From positions 1 to 64,000 of the forward strand of contig CAMVHE010000009.1 in assembly GCA_947167215.1 (NCBI GenBank): DNA of 64,000 nucleotides, written 5' to 3'. The position numbers and the translations under genes are program-made. The DNA comes from an uncultured Clostridia bacterium. Lineage in GTDB: Bacteria > Bacillota > Clostridia > Christensenellales > Aristaeellaceae. The notes below the pieces were generated by a model, which saw only the letters and a program-made list of their open reading frames with translations, did no database searches and was not told where the DNA came from. Below are positions 53,504-63,264 of the stretch, piece after piece (positions within the stretch are counted from its first letter, which is position 1; each line of letters begins with the position of its first letter).

Positions 53504-54844
53504 TTATTTTTCCAGTGTATATGTCATCATCTGATACTTCTGAACCAGTTCCCGCCGGGTTTTCATTCCCGTTTTCTGCAGGAGATTGTGGACATGGAAC
53601 TTGACGGTGCTCTCAGAGACACACAGTGTGTCCGCGATCAGGGTATTGGTCTGCTCCTCCAGCACCAGGCGCAAGACCTCCCGCTCCCGGGTTGAAAGGT
53701 CATGCTGAGCAGAAAAAGTATCAAATATTTCCTTTTCGCTGCGTTCCCTTTTTACCTCAGGTGCATACAGAGACAGATAAACTCTGCCGAAGAGAACCAT
53801 GGTTATCATGAAAAAAGCGGCAGTGACAAGTATCAGAAGTACTCTGCTATCCCCCATCAGCATACAGAGTGCAGTTCCAAGTGCATCTCCCACCCGTCCT
53901 GCAAGCATCCCCATGGGTGCCAGGAACAGATTCTTGCTCTTTCGTGCCAGGTCCAGGAAAAGAACAACGCGGAAAACAGAAAAGATGCCATAGAAAAAGT
54001 AATCTATCCCCCAGCAGATGATTCCCGGCACAGACTCCCCTGCAAAACTGATCATGATAAATGGGATCACCATCGCTGTTACGGTACAGACTGCCCCGTA
54101 TCTGCGGTCTCTGTCAGTGAGAATACCGGCAAAGATCATGCCAAGGCCATAGAAAAGGCGGGAAAGTTCCAGATTTACCCCGGCCGTAATGTCTGCCGAT
54201 GGGAAGCTGAACCCCATATTCTTGACAAGACTCAGCAGGATCACAATGCATATCGCGGATACATGCAGTTCTTCCTTTTCCGGCAGTTCTGCCTTTCCCG
54301 GCAGTTCGGACAGGGTACGATATATCCACGTCGCGGCAGCCGCCAGCAATGCCGTCACCATTACAGACGGAACCACGGTCAGCATGGTTCCTTTTCCAGG
54401 CAGTGAAATCATCCAGCTTAAAAAAACGGAAGCTGCGTAGCTGCAGCCAAATAATCTGCCATACATGGAATGATCCGTCGTCTCTGCCAGTGCCAGAAGA
54501 TATATGCTGCTCAGAACACCGCACAGAAGATTAAGAATCATGCCGAAAACCAGCACTGCCGGCAATGCCCGGCTGAATACCGCCGGAATCAATACGATCG
54601 GAATGGCAGGCATTACTGCAAAGACGCCCTGCCTTCCCTTTCTCTTCATATGATACACGGCTCCGGCCATGCCGGCTGCCTGAAACAGATATCCTCCAAT
54701 CATGCTGATGGCATCTGCTACTCTTGAGCTTACCAATGTCATGAGATGATAGACCCATGCAAGATATGCAGTAGATGCCAGAGTGAAACACAGCGCAATC
54801 CAAATCCCGCAGCGAATTTCTTTTTTTCTCCACAGTTCCTTCAT
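53504..54844 (-). CDS. Membrane-bound LuxR-family regulator
   Basis: 446 aa. About 12 hydrophobic helices fill residues 1-360 (an MFS-like membrane domain), and a LuxR-type helix-turn-helix occupies the end: STREREVLRLVLEEQTNTLIADTLCVSESTVKFHVHNLLQKTG. A membrane-embedded one-component regulator with this layout is uncommon. A short tandem repeat (ELPGKAELPEKEEL) sits in a loop near residue 185. It is the first gene of the operon with the two-helix protein and the Hsp70-like ATPase, which it may control. Confidence 0.85.
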   Translation of the reverse strand: MKELWRKKEIRCGIWIALCFTLASTAYLAWVYHLMTLVSSRVADAISMIGGYLFQAAGMAGAVYHMKRKGRQGVFAVMPAIPIVLIPAVFSRALPAVLVFGMILNLLCGVLSSIYLLALAETTDHSMYGRLFGCSYAASVFLSWMISLPGKGTMLTVVPSVMVTALLAAAATWIYRTLSELPGKAELPEKEELHVSAICIVILLSLVKNMGFSFPSADITAGVNLELSRLFYGLGMIFAGILTDRDRRYGAVCTVTAMVIPFIMISFAGESVPGIICWGIDYFFYGIFSVFRVVLFLDLARKSKNLFLAPMGMLAGRVGDALGTALCMLMGDSRVLLILVTAAFFMITMVLFGRVYLSLYAPEVKRERSEKEIFDTFSAQHDLSTREREVLRLVLEEQTNTLIADTLCVSESTVKFHVHNLLQKTGMKTRRELVQKYQMMTYTLEK

Positions 54845-54879
54845 AAAGCGCTGTCCCCCTCTCTCATTTCGCTGTACTC

Positions 54880-54908
54880 ATTGTATCAAAAAAACAGGTC
54901 CTAAACAA
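54880..54908 (-). promoter_or_regulatory. Promoter of the LuxR/TM/Hsp70 operon
   Basis: Minus-strand TTGTTT (54903-54908), 17-bp spacer, TACAAT (54880-54885). Confidence 0.55.
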
Positions 54909-55063
54909 TCCGTTAACCCTCTTTCGGTTCCGTATTCCCGCCGATAATTCCATGAAGCTCTTCCGTTTTAAATTACTGACCCGGGAAAAATAAAGTATTC
55001 CGAACCCATATTTCTGTTTTATCCTGCTTCACAGGAACCCCCTCCTGCCTGTTTTGCAAAATC

Positions 55064-55090
55064 AAAAAAGGAATGGACTGCTCCATTCCT
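55064..55090 (-). terminator. Terminator of ftsH
   Basis: Perfect 9-bp stem AGGAATGGA/TCCATTCCT with a CTGC loop; the minus-strand end is six T. Confidence 0.9.
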
Positions 55091-55147
55091 CTTTTCAATA
55101 CATCCGTAAGTATAACGTGCCCGACTGCATCTGAAGGAGAAAGCCGT

Positions 55148-57148
55148 TTACGCCTTCTCTTCCGGATCTCCGGGCTGATCATTGGACAGATCAGTTTCCG
55201 GTTCCAAGATATCTCCGGCAGTTTCTGCCGCCGCAGTCTCTTCCGCCTGCCCGGCAGCGGCTTCCATCGTCGCACCAGCGTCCTTTACACTCTCTTCCTC
55301 TTCAGCAGCAGGGAGCTGTCTGGGCGCCAGAATGGACATGAATTCCATACCAGTAATGGTTTCCTTTTCGAGAAGGACCTTGGCAGCTTCGTGAAGTTTT
55401 TCCTTGTTTTCGTCAAGGATCTTCAGCGCGCGCTGATAGCATTCGCGAATGGTCTCCAGAACTTCCTGATCAATCTGTGAAGCGGTTTCATCCGAACATA
55501 CCAGCTGGGTATCTCCGCTCAGGTACTGGTTGGTCTGGGTCTCGAGGGCCATCATGCCAAAGTGCTTACTCATGCCGAGACGTGTAATCATGGTTCTGGC
55601 AAGCTTCGTAGCCCGTTCTATGTCATTGCTGGCTCCGCTGGTAATCCTGCCGAAGACCATCGCTTCTGCCGCCCGGCCGCCGCAGAGAGTGGTAATCTGA
55701 TCAAGAATCTGTTCCCGTGTCATGAGGAGTCTTTCCTCTTCATCCACCTGCATGGTATAACCCAGGGCACCAGAGGTTCTGGGAACAATGGTGATCTTGG
55801 AAACCGGCGCCGTATTCTTGAGCTTGGCAGCCACCAGAGCGTGACCAATCTCATGATAGGAAACCGTCAGCTTATCCTTTTCGGAAACCACCGCATTCTT
55901 ACGCTGGTAGCCTGCAATGACGGTATCGATAGCCTCTTCCAGGTCACGCTGGGATACGGCCTTGCGGTTATTCTTCACTGCCGCAATAGCAGCTTCGTTG
56001 ATGATATTCGCCAGTTCAGCGCCGGAGCATCCGCTGGTTGCTCTTGCCACCTGGGTATAATCAATATACGGTTCCGTTTTCACGTCTTTGGCATGTACCC
56101 TGAGAATTGCTTCACGGCCTGCCAGGTCAGGAAGCTCTACAGGAATACGGCGGTCAAAGCGTCCAGGACGCAAAAGTGCTTTGTCGAGAATTTCCGGCCG
56201 GTTGGTCGCCGCCAGAATAACGACGCCTTTACCTGCATCAAAGCCATCCATTTCCGAGAGGAGCTGGTTCAGTGTCTGTTCGCGTTCATCATTACCGCTG
56301 AAGCCACTGCTGTCCCTTTTTTTACCGATAGCATCGATCTCATCAATAAACACGATACAGGGTGCCTTTTCTCCGGCCTGCTTGAAAAGATCGCGCACAC
56401 GGGCTGCGCCCATGCCGACAAACATTTCCACGAATTCAGAGCCGGAAATGGAAAAGAAGGGAACCTTGGCTTCCCCTGCCACGGCCTTGGCCAGCAGCGT
56501 CTTACCGGTGCCTGGAGGGCCGACCAACAGCGCACCTTTGGGCAGTTTGGCTCCTATATCCCGGTATTTCTGCGGATCATGCAGGAAATCTACAATTTCC
56601 CTCAGTGCTTCCTTTGCCTCGTCTTCTCCGGCTACATCCTCAAAGTTCTTTCCTGTCTGGGCTTCCACATAGATTTTAGCATTAGACCTGCCAAAGCTCA
56701 TGGCATTGCCGCCCATCTGCGTGCTCAGTTTCGAGAACATAAAAGAACCGAGCGCATAGAAAATAACAAGGGGCAGAACCCAACTGAGAAGGAAGGAGAT
56801 GATAGGACTCATCTGTTCCGGAATCACCTGCCCAAACTTAACACCGGCTTCCAGAAGTCGGTCCACCAGCGCTTCATCTGCAACGCGGTTGACGGTATAG
56901 TAGACACGGGTGTCTGTCTGTTCAGCCAGTACGTCATCCGTCGGGGTGAATGCGATGGTATTCTCCTCAATTTCGACAGACTTGATTTTTCCGTTTTCTA
57001 GCATCTCAATGAATTCAGAGTAGGCTACCTTTTTTTCCATACTCTGCTGCATCTGGGGAAAAAGGAAGGAATTGAGAAGCAGCACCACTACCAATGCAAT
57101 AATATAATATATGATTAATGGTATTCTTTGTTTTTTGGGGTCATGCAT
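55148..57148 (-). CDS. ftsH: ATP-dependent zinc metalloprotease FtsH
   Basis: Membrane AAA protease that degrades damaged or regulatory membrane proteins. 666 aa with two N-terminal helices around an extracytoplasmic domain, AAA module (Walker A GPPGTGKT, Walker [13 protein letters not shown], second region of homology [20 protein letters not shown]) and the zinc site HEIGH. The tail after residue 600 is Ala/Glu-rich. The ATG with AAAGGA nine bases upstream is used. Own promoter and terminator. Confidence 0.96.
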   Translation of the reverse strand: MHDPKKQRIPLIIYYIIALVVVLLLNSFLFPQMQQSMEKKVAYSEFIEMLENGKIKSVEIEENTIAFTPTDDVLAEQTDTRVYYTVNRVADEALVDRLLEAGVKFGQVIPEQMSPIISFLLSWVLPLVIFYALGSFMFSKLSTQMGGNAMSFGRSNAKIYVEAQTGKNFEDVAGEDEAKEALREIVDFLHDPQKYRDIGAKLPKGALLVGPPGTGKTLLAKAVAGEAKVPFFSISGSEFVEMFVGMGAARVRDLFKQAGEKAPCIVFIDEIDAIGKKRDSSGFSGNDEREQTLNQLLSEMDGFDAGKGVVILAATNRPEILDKALLRPGRFDRRIPVELPDLAGREAILRVHAKDVKTEPYIDYTQVARATSGCSGAELANIINEAAIAAVKNNRKAVSQRDLEEAIDTVIAGYQRKNAVVSEKDKLTVSYHEIGHALVAAKLKNTAPVSKITIVPRTSGALGYTMQVDEEERLLMTREQILDQITTLCGGRAAEAMVFGRITSGASNDIERATKLARTMITRLGMSKHFGMMALETQTNQYLSGDTQLVCSDETASQIDQEVLETIRECYQRALKILDENKEKLHEAAKVLLEKETITGMEFMSILAPRQLPAAEEEESVKDAGATMEAAAGQAEETAAAETAGDILEPETDLSNDQPGDPEEKA

Positions 57149-57196
57149 ATGTATTTTCCTTTCAAGAGGGTGAAATCCCCCCATGCTGATGATGAA

Positions 57197-57225
57197 ATCA
57201 TACTCGCATCCCTGTAAAAAGTCAA
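57197..57225 (-). promoter_or_regulatory. Promoter of ftsH
   Basis: Minus-strand TTGACT (57220-57225), 17-bp spacer, TATGAT (57197-57202). Confidence 0.7.
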
Positions 57226-57290
57226 TTCCTTCTCATCCAATCATGCACTTTGCATCCCCAACTGTCAAAAAAGGCGTCCAAAAATCAGTC

Positions 57291-57318
57291 AAAAAAAGAG
57301 CTGTGTTATCCACAGCTC
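57291..57318 (-). terminator. Terminator of the S1-domain gene
   Basis: GAGCTGTG/CACAGCTC stem; the minus-strand end is seven T. Confidence 0.85.
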
Positions 57319-57330
57319 CTGTTTGAATTA

Positions 57331-58524
57331 TTATTCCTCAGTGGGAACTTCTTCTGCAGCTTCCTCGACATATTCGACTTCTTCTGCAGGATACTCCGCA
57401 CCCTCAGCATCGTATTCCGGTTCCTGTTCGAACTCGAAATCCTGAACCTCAGCGTTGTAATCAACTTCCTCGGTAAGTGCCTCGCGGATTGACAGGCTGA
57501 TGCGCTTTGCTTCCTTGTCTACCTTAAGGACCTTCACGCGGACAATCTGTCCAACCTGAACTGCATCCTCAACCTTGTTGATGCGCTTGAGAGCACACTG
57601 AGAAATGTGAACCAGTCCATCCAGACCGGGCTCCAGCTCCACAAATGCGCCAAAGGTAGTAATGCGGACCACTTTGCCTTCCACAATGCTGCCTACCGGA
57701 TAACGCTCTTCGGCGGTCTCCCAAGGCTGCGGCGTCATGGCCTTGAGGCTCAGCTGGATGCGCTCTTTTTCCTTATCAACATTTGTGATCTTCACGGTAA
57801 TCACATCGCCCGGGGCAACAACCTCAGAGGGATGCTTTACGCGATGCCATGCCAGATCGGTCACATGGACGAGTCCGTCCACGCCACCGATGTCAACGAA
57901 AGCACCAAAGTCAGCCAGGCGGCGGACCGTACCGGTCACAACCTGATCCTTCTCGATGTTCTCCCAGGCCTTCTTCTTCTCTTCGTTGAGATAGGCCTTG
58001 CGGCTGGCAACGATGCGATGCTTGGTCTTGTCAACCTCAATGATCTTGACCATCATGGTCTTTCCGACAAACTCGCTGATGTTCTCCACATAGCGGCGGG
58101 ACAGATGGGAAGCGGGAATAAATGCGCGCACGCCCATGACGTCTGCAATCAGACCACCATTGACGGCCTCGCGGCCAGTCGCTTCTACGCAAGCGCCGGT
58201 ATCATACTCGGCTACCAGCCTATCCCAGTTCTTGCTGGCCATCACTTTGCGCTCGGACATGAGCACATAGCCATCGCCATCATTCAGCTTGACAACTTCT
58301 GCTTCGATCTCATCATCGACCTTGCAGTCTTCAGTGACCAGATCGTTCTTCTTGATGAAGCCATCAGCCTTACCAGGGATGCTTACAACAACGCCGTCAT
58401 CGCTCACCTGAGCAATAACACCTTTGACAATCTGACCGGGGCGGAACTTGATCATTGTTTCCTCAAGCATTGCAGCAAAATCTTCATTGCTTTCGGGAAC
58501 CTGATTTTTTTCCATGTCGTTCAT
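57331..58524 (-). CDS. S1 RNA-binding-domain protein (ribosomal protein S1 homologue)
   Basis: 397 aa with four S1 repeats of about 70 residues (for example GVIAQVSDDGVVVSIPGKADGF, GTVRRLADFGAFVDIGGVDGLVHV and GKVVRITTFGAFVELEPGLDGLVHIS), then an acidic Glu-rich tail. It is the short Firmicute form, equivalent to S1 in position behind ispH. The ATG has AGGAGG nine bases upstream. Binds mRNA; in Firmicutes a ribosomal role is uncertain. Confidence 0.9.
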   Translation of the reverse strand: MNDMEKNQVPESNEDFAAMLEETMIKFRPGQIVKGVIAQVSDDGVVVSIPGKADGFIKKNDLVTEDCKVDDEIEAEVVKLNDGDGYVLMSERKVMASKNWDRLVAEYDTGACVEATGREAVNGGLIADVMGVRAFIPASHLSRRYVENISEFVGKTMMVKIIEVDKTKHRIVASRKAYLNEEKKKAWENIEKDQVVTGTVRRLADFGAFVDIGGVDGLVHVTDLAWHRVKHPSEVVAPGDVITVKITNVDKEKERIQLSLKAMTPQPWETAEERYPVGSIVEGKVVRITTFGAFVELEPGLDGLVHISQCALKRINKVEDAVQVGQIVRVKVLKVDKEAKRISLSIREALTEEVDYNAEVQDFEFEQEPEYDAEGAEYPAEEVEYVEEAAEEVPTEE

Positions 58525-58610
58525 TCGTACCTTACCTCCTAATTGCATCTGTCAGGACGCTTCCTGCAGATACGCCTCTCTTATGATCACGGCGTTAACC
58601 GCCGGGAACA

Positions 58611-59459
58611 TCATTCAATGATTTGCGTGATTTTCCGGATTTTCTCAACTACCTGGCTAAGCAGCCATTCCGGTGTGGATGCGCCGGCAGTCACTGCCAC
58701 GTGCTCGCTTCCCATGAACATCTCTGGGAGAACATCTTCCGGTGTCTCTACCAGATAAGCCCGTCTGCATCGTGCAGAACACGTTTCATACAATTTTTGT
58801 GTATTGGAGCTGTTTTTTCCTCCAACCACGATCATGACATCCGCGTTCCGGGAAAGCCTTTCCGCTTCCTCCTGGCGTTTGCCTGTCGCCGCACAGATTG
58901 TATGCCTGATTTCCAGCTCGGGAATTCTGGTCTTCAGCACAGCAATGACTTCCTCGAACTGTTTCTGCCTCATCGTGGTCTGGGCTACAACCATTGCCCT
59001 GTCCGGCAACGGTTCAGTCTTTGCAGATTCCGCATCTTCCAGGATGATCACAGGGCCGCCTGCCCATCCCGCGATGCCTTTCACTTCCGGATGCTCTGCT
59101 GCCCCTACAATAATCACGGTATCCCCATTGATACTGTATTTTTTTACCATGTCATGAATTGCAGACACGTGGGGACAGGTCATATCCATTACCGGTATTC
59201 CGCGTCTCTCTGCTTCCTCGAAAGCTTCAGGAACCACTCCATGGGATCGGATGATGAGTGTCTGGCCGTCTTTTACTTCCGCAACCGAAGCAACGCTGCC
59301 AATGCCAGCCTGTCTGAGCCTTTCCACCTCCTGCGGATTATGCATGAGGGGTCCCAGCGTCACACAAGGCATCCGTTTTTCAGCACACTCAAAAGCTTTT
59401 TTTACCGCCCGGGAAACACCGTAACAAAAGCCCGCGTGCTCACCAATGATCAGTTCCAT
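58611..59459 (-). CDS. ispH: 4-hydroxy-3-methylbut-2-enyl diphosphate reductase
   Basis: Last step of the methylerythritol phosphate route, making IPP and DMAPP with a [4Fe-4S] cluster. 282 aa; the three cluster cysteines are in HAGFCYGVSRA, MDMTCPHVS and HTICAATGKRQ; the active-site Glu and Thr lie in AEHPEV and AQTTM. In many Clostridia ispH is fused to the S1 gene; here they are separate, 86 bp apart. The start lies behind AAGGA. Has its own promoter. Confidence 0.95.
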   Translation of the reverse strand: MELIIGEHAGFCYGVSRAVKKAFECAEKRMPCVTLGPLMHNPQEVERLRQAGIGSVASVAEVKDGQTLIIRSHGVVPEAFEEAERRGIPVMDMTCPHVSAIHDMVKKYSINGDTVIIVGAAEHPEVKGIAGWAGGPVIILEDAESAKTEPLPDRAMVVAQTTMRQKQFEEVIAVLKTRIPELEIRHTICAATGKRQEEAERLSRNADVMIVVGGKNSSNTQKLYETCSARCRRAYLVETPEDVLPEMFMGSEHVAVTAGASTPEWLLSQVVEKIRKITQIIE

Positions 59460-59531
59460 TCGTCTGTCCTTCCCTGAAGGCAGGTGTTTTTGCCCATGCA
59501 GAGTACACAGCAATAAGAAAACCTGCCGTAT

Positions 59532-59560
59532 ATTGTATTAAAAACAGGAACATTTTTCAA
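59532..59560 (-). promoter_or_regulatory. Promoter of ispH-S1
   Basis: Minus-strand TTGAAA (59555-59560), 17-bp spacer, TACAAT (59532-59537). Confidence 0.65.
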
Positions 59561-59612
59561 CACTTTTTTGAAAAAAAATGATTAAATTAAAGAAATTTTG
59601 AAAAAAAGCCTT

Positions 59613-60266
59613 TTACATGCTCTCCGTCGGAGCAGGCAGACCTGCCTTTCCTCCGCTGAGCTGCATAAATGCTGCCTCCATCCTGTGGGTGAGTGCCTCC
59701 GTGCTTTCCTTGTTAATCCGTCCTGCTCTCAAATCTGCAACTTCCAGCGGCTTTCCCACATGCACCCTCATCGGCCGGAAAATACGGTACCTTCCCTCAA
59801 TATATACCGGAACAATGTCACAGCCGCTTTTCAGCGCGATCAGAGAAGCCCCGCCCAAAATGGGCAGCATATGTCCCGTATGGGAACGGGTGCCTTCCGG
59901 AAAAATGCCGAGGCTTTCCCCATCTTTCAATACATTCATCGCTGTACGGATTGCAGCCAGGTCCGTCCCTCCCCGGTCAACCGGGAATCCATGCATCTTT
60001 GTAAAAGCCCAGTTGAGGAATCGGTTCTCAAAGAGTTCCTTCTTTCCCATGAAATGAAGCTCCCTGTCTCTGGCACAAAGTGCAAGTGTCATGGGATCCA
60101 CAAAAGCCTGATGATTGGCCATGAGAATGCAGGGCTTTCCTTTCGGCACATTCTCCATGCCTTCAAAACGAATAAAAAAGAATATCTTGGCAATCAGCCA
60201 GAAAAAGTAGACAACCAGCGTATAAAGAATTGTCCGGTGAACCCGGGAATTCCTCTCATCTTCCAT
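59613..60266 (-). CDS. plsC: 1-acyl-sn-glycerol-3-phosphate acyltransferase
   Basis: Makes phosphatidic acid in the membrane. 217 aa with an N-terminal hydrophobic helix (ILYTLVVYFFWLIAKIFFFI), the acyltransferase motif NHQAFVDP (H-x4-D) and FPEGTRSHTG. The ATG with GGAGG six bases upstream lies inside the end of cmk (11-bp overlap), so the two are coupled. Confidence 0.93.
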   Translation of the reverse strand: MEDERNSRVHRTILYTLVVYFFWLIAKIFFFIRFEGMENVPKGKPCILMANHQAFVDPMTLALCARDRELHFMGKKELFENRFLNWAFTKMHGFPVDRGGTDLAAIRTAMNVLKDGESLGIFPEGTRSHTGHMLPILGGASLIALKSGCDIVPVYIEGRYRIFRPMRVHVGKPLEVADLRAGRINKESTEALTHRMEAAFMQLSGGKAGLPAPTESM

Positions 60267-60927
60267 AAACTTCCTCCACGCGGCCCACAATAGCCTCAAT
60301 TACCTCATTTTCCGTCATGTTGGTGGAGTCCAGCAGCCAGGCATCCTCCGCCTGCCGGAGGGGGTCCGTTTCCCTGTGCATGTCCTGATAGTCCCTTGCA
60401 TTGAGCTGTGCCAGCACGGTTTCGAAATCTGCCTGTATCCCTGCTGCCTGCTGCTGCAGCATCCTGCGCCTGGCCCGTTCTTCCGGAGTTGCCGTCAGAA
60501 AGACTTTCACCGGTGCATCCGGAAGCACAACCGTGCCGATGTCCCTTCCATCCAGGAGAATATCCGCATGTCTGGCAATCTCCTGCTGCATGGCAACCAT
60601 CTTTCTGCGCACATAAGGAACTTTCGAGACCGCACTCGCCGCAGCCGACACGGCATCCGTACGCAGATCCGCCGTTACATCCTCCCCGCAGAGCAGTGTT
60701 CTCTGGGCTCCGTCCCGGTACTCCACCTGCACATCCGCTGAATCCATATGCTTCTGCACTTCTGAAGGATTCTGTAGATCCACTCCAGACTTCAGCATAT
60801 AGAGACCTACCGCGCGATACATCGCACCTGTATCCAAATGCAGCAGATGCAGCCTTGACGCAACTCCATCTGCAATGGATGACTTTCCTGCGCCTACCGG
60901 CCCATCTATCGCGATATTTATAGGCAT
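60256..60927 (-). CDS. cmk: Cytidylate kinase
   Basis: Phosphorylates CMP and dCMP. 223 aa; P-loop IDGPVGAGKSS at the start, substrate residues in LDTGAMYRAVGLYM and LDGRDIGTVVLPDAPVKVFLTATPEERARRR. The order cmk-plsC-ispH-S1 is a conserved Firmicute cluster. AAAGGA precedes the ATG. Confidence 0.95.
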   Translation of the reverse strand: MPINIAIDGPVGAGKSSIADGVASRLHLLHLDTGAMYRAVGLYMLKSGVDLQNPSEVQKHMDSADVQVEYRDGAQRTLLCGEDVTADLRTDAVSAAASAVSKVPYVRRKMVAMQQEIARHADILLDGRDIGTVVLPDAPVKVFLTATPEERARRRMLQQQAAGIQADFETVLAQLNARDYQDMHRETDPLRQAEDAWLLDSTNMTENEVIEAIVGRVEEVYGR

Positions 60928-61055
60928 TCTTCAATACATCCTTTCCGTATTCTCTGCCCTGATTTCTCCGGCAGCCTTCCCATTCTACTCCAGATGTCCC
61001 GCTTTTTCAAGCATTTCTGCTTTTCTTTCCCTCTCTTTTGACCTTCTGGCCATGC

Positions 61056-61085
61056 TTTACGTCAGTTTCTCACCTGTGCTATAAT
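61056..61085 (+). promoter_or_regulatory. Promoter of the small membrane protein-nth unit
   Basis: TTTACG (61056-61061), 18-bp spacer, TATAAT (61080-61085). Confidence 0.6.
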
Positions 61086-61125
61086 GCCTTTATTCCCGGT
61101 AAGTACATTGAGAGTGAGGAAACAT

Positions 61126-61593
61126 ATGTATTCATTTGAAGCTAATGCAGGCCGGCGCAAACATGTCCGCACTATCCGTCTGCTGACCGTATTTATCATT
61201 CTGCTGCTCGTTCTGCTTATTGGTACCATCCTTGTGCTGACACGCTCCCGCAACGTCGCTTCCAATTTGACAGATATTCTGATTACCCGTGCCGCTTCTG
61301 AGGTCTCCGACGCTCAGACTTCCGTCTATCGGCTGACACAGGGCGGCGGAAACAACATCCCCCTGCTCGCAAATATCCGTTCCCATATTTACAGCCTCCA
61401 GGTTCTTAATCAGGTAGCCCAGAATGTCTACGGCCCTTCCACTGTCATTGTTGACCCTTCCCTTATCACGGAATGCCTTGCCCTTCTGGATCAGACTGAA
61501 CTTCGGCTCCAGTCCGGCAATGTGCTTACCCAGCAGTTTATCGAACTGCGGGATAAGATTGATGTTTTTGTTGCCGCCTTCGCCAATCTGTAA
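61126..61593 (+). CDS. Small single-pass membrane protein of unknown function
   Basis: 155 aa. A basic N-terminus (AGRRKHVRTIR) is followed by one membrane helix (LLTVFIILLLVLLIGTILVL); the rest, about 110 residues, is helical and probably outside the cell (SEVSDAQTSVYRLTQ, ITECLALLDQTELRLQ, FIELRDKIDVFVAAF). Not recognised. The ATG has GAGTGAGG upstream. It is 11 bp ahead of nth and likely cotranscribed, though a link to DNA repair is not implied. Confidence 0.7.
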   Translation: MYSFEANAGRRKHVRTIRLLTVFIILLLVLLIGTILVLTRSRNVASNLTDILITRAASEVSDAQTSVYRLTQGGGNNIPLLANIRSHIYSLQVLNQVAQNVYGPSTVIVDPSLITECLALLDQTELRLQSGNVLTQQFIELRDKIDVFVAAFANL

Positions 61594-61604
61594 TTGGAGG
61601 AACC

Positions 61605-62252
61605 ATGGATAAGTCTTTTCTGTCTCCTTCCGATACTGCCGCCGTGCTTTCGGAACTGGCCTCCTGCTATCCGGATGCCAAGCCTGCGCTGCACTTTGAC
61701 AGTCCTTTCCAGCTACTCGTTGCTGTCATTCTATCAGCCCAATGCACGGATGTAAAAGTCAATGCCGTAACGCCCGCTTTATTTGCTGCCTATCCGGATG
61801 CAGCTGCGCTTTCCGCTGCTTCCCCCGAGGAGATCGAGCCCTATATTCATACCTGCGGCCTTTACCGCAACAAGGCAAAGTCCCTGGTTGCCACAGCCCA
61901 GCGGCTTATGAGTGAATATGGCGGAGAAGTTCCCGCAGATCATGCTGCACTGACCACCCTTCCGGGTGTCGGACGCAAGACTGCCAATGTTGTCATGGCC
62001 TGCGCCTTTGGTGCGGACGCCATTGCCGTTGACACTCACGTTTTCCGGGTAACAAATCGTCTCGGTCTTGCCCATGCAGACGATGTTCTGAAAACGGAAA
62101 TGCAGCTCATGGAGCATATTCCCAAAGATCAATGGAGCCGTGCTCATCACTGGCTGATCTATCATGGCAGGCAGGTCTGTCATGCCCGGCATCCCGATTG
62201 TGAAAACTGCCGTCTTGCCCCCTGGTGTCAGTACCATGCAGAAAATCACTGA
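61605..62252 (+). CDS. nth: Endonuclease III
   Basis: DNA glycosylase/AP lyase removing oxidised pyrimidines. 215 aa. Visible: ILSAQCTDVKVNAV, helix-hairpin-helix LPGVGRKTANVVMA with the catalytic Lys, the Asp in AVDTHVFRVTNRLG, and the [4Fe-4S] loop C-x6-C-x2-C-x5-C at CHARHPDCENCRLAPWC. GGAGG precedes the ATG. Confidence 0.95.
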   Translation: MDKSFLSPSDTAAVLSELASCYPDAKPALHFDSPFQLLVAVILSAQCTDVKVNAVTPALFAAYPDAAALSAASPEEIEPYIHTCGLYRNKAKSLVATAQRLMSEYGGEVPADHAALTTLPGVGRKTANVVMACAFGADAIAVDTHVFRVTNRLGLAHADDVLKTEMQLMEHIPKDQWSRAHHWLIYHGRQVCHARHPDCENCRLAPWCQYHAENH

Positions 62253-62261
62253 ATACGACAA

Positions 62262-62290
62262 AGAGAACACCATGCCGGTGTTCTCTGTTT
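62262..62290 (+). terminator. Terminator of nth
   Basis: Perfect 10-bp stem AGAGAACACC/GGTGTTCTCT, then TGTTTTG. It may also end manA on the other strand. Confidence 0.85.
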
Positions 62291-62293
62291 TGT

Positions 62294-63250
62294 TTATCTG
62301 CCGGGTGCCATGAGCAGCGCCCCTCCGCAGTTCCGGAGGACGACTTTCTCTGCAGATGCCGGAATGAACACGGAGTCTCCCCTTGCCAGCGTCATCTCGC
62401 CATTCTGCCAGGACAGCGTTCCTTCCGTAAGGGCTGTCAGAATCCGGAACCTCTCTGCAGAAGTCCCCAAGGCCACCCCCTCCTCCGCAATAATGCGGTC
62501 CATGGTGAAAGCACTTTCACTGATCAGATGCTGACAGCAGCCGCCCGGCACTTTTTCTTCTGTCGGGTTGCAGGCTCCCATTTGCAGGTCTGTCCGGATA
62601 ACATCCAGTCCTTTGGCTATATGAAGCTCCCTGCCATGTCCCTGACTGTCTACCCGGTCCCAGTCATAGAAGCGGTACGTCACATCACTGCTCTGCTGAA
62701 TCTCTGCCACCGTTACTCCCGCACCCATGGCATGCACCATTCCTGCAGGGATATAGTAAACTTCATCCTTTTGGACCGGAACGAAACGCAAACAGCTTTT
62801 GACAGCTTCTCCGCCCTCTTCACAGGCATGCCGGAGATCCTCCCGGGTAACCCCCGGCCGTACTCCGTATACAATCTGCGCACCGGGCTCCGCATCAAGA
62901 ATCATCCACGCTTCCGTCTTTCCAAGCTTGCCGTTCTCATGCGCATTTGCATAGGCGTCATCCGGATGCACCTGAACAGAAAGCCAGTCCTGTGCACTGA
63001 TATATTTAAGAAGCAGCGGGAAAGTTTCTCCCACCTCACTCCCCCGGGCCTCCATGCCTCCGCGCCGAAGAATCTCCGTCAGCGTTTCTCCTTCCGGACT
63101 GCAGCTTTCCAGACCCGGCAGCACGGATATTTCCAGACTTTCCCCGGTCTTTGGGTCAGGAATCTTTTTTCCAAGCCCCATAAGGCCGGTACCGCCCCAT
63201 GGCGTTGCTGCGCCATAACGAAATGCAGGAATCATCTTAATGGGATCCAT
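62294..63250 (-). CDS. manA: Mannose-6-phosphate isomerase, class I
   Basis: Interconverts mannose-6-phosphate and fructose-6-phosphate. 318 aa, cupin fold with zinc ligands in SVQVHPDDAYA, KTEAWMIL and IPAGMVHAMGAG. The ATG with GAGGAGG upstream is used, 14 bp behind the phosphomutase stop, so both serve mannose and glucose phosphate metabolism. Confidence 0.93.
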   Translation of the reverse strand: MDPIKMIPAFRYGAATPWGGTGLMGLGKKIPDPKTGESLEISVLPGLESCSPEGETLTEILRRGGMEARGSEVGETFPLLLKYISAQDWLSVQVHPDDAYANAHENGKLGKTEAWMILDAEPGAQIVYGVRPGVTREDLRHACEEGGEAVKSCLRFVPVQKDEVYYIPAGMVHAMGAGVTVAEIQQSSDVTYRFYDWDRVDSQGHGRELHIAKGLDVIRTDLQMGACNPTEEKVPGGCCQHLISESAFTMDRIIAEEGVALGTSAERFRILTALTEGTLSWQNGEMTLARGDSVFIPASAEKVVLRNCGGALLMAPGR

Positions 63251-63264
63251 ATACCGTTTCCTCC

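Larger units (their letters stand above)
54845..55147. other. Intergenic region before ftsH
   Basis: 303 bp holding the LuxR-operon promoter and the ftsH terminator; nothing else seen. Confidence 0.5.
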
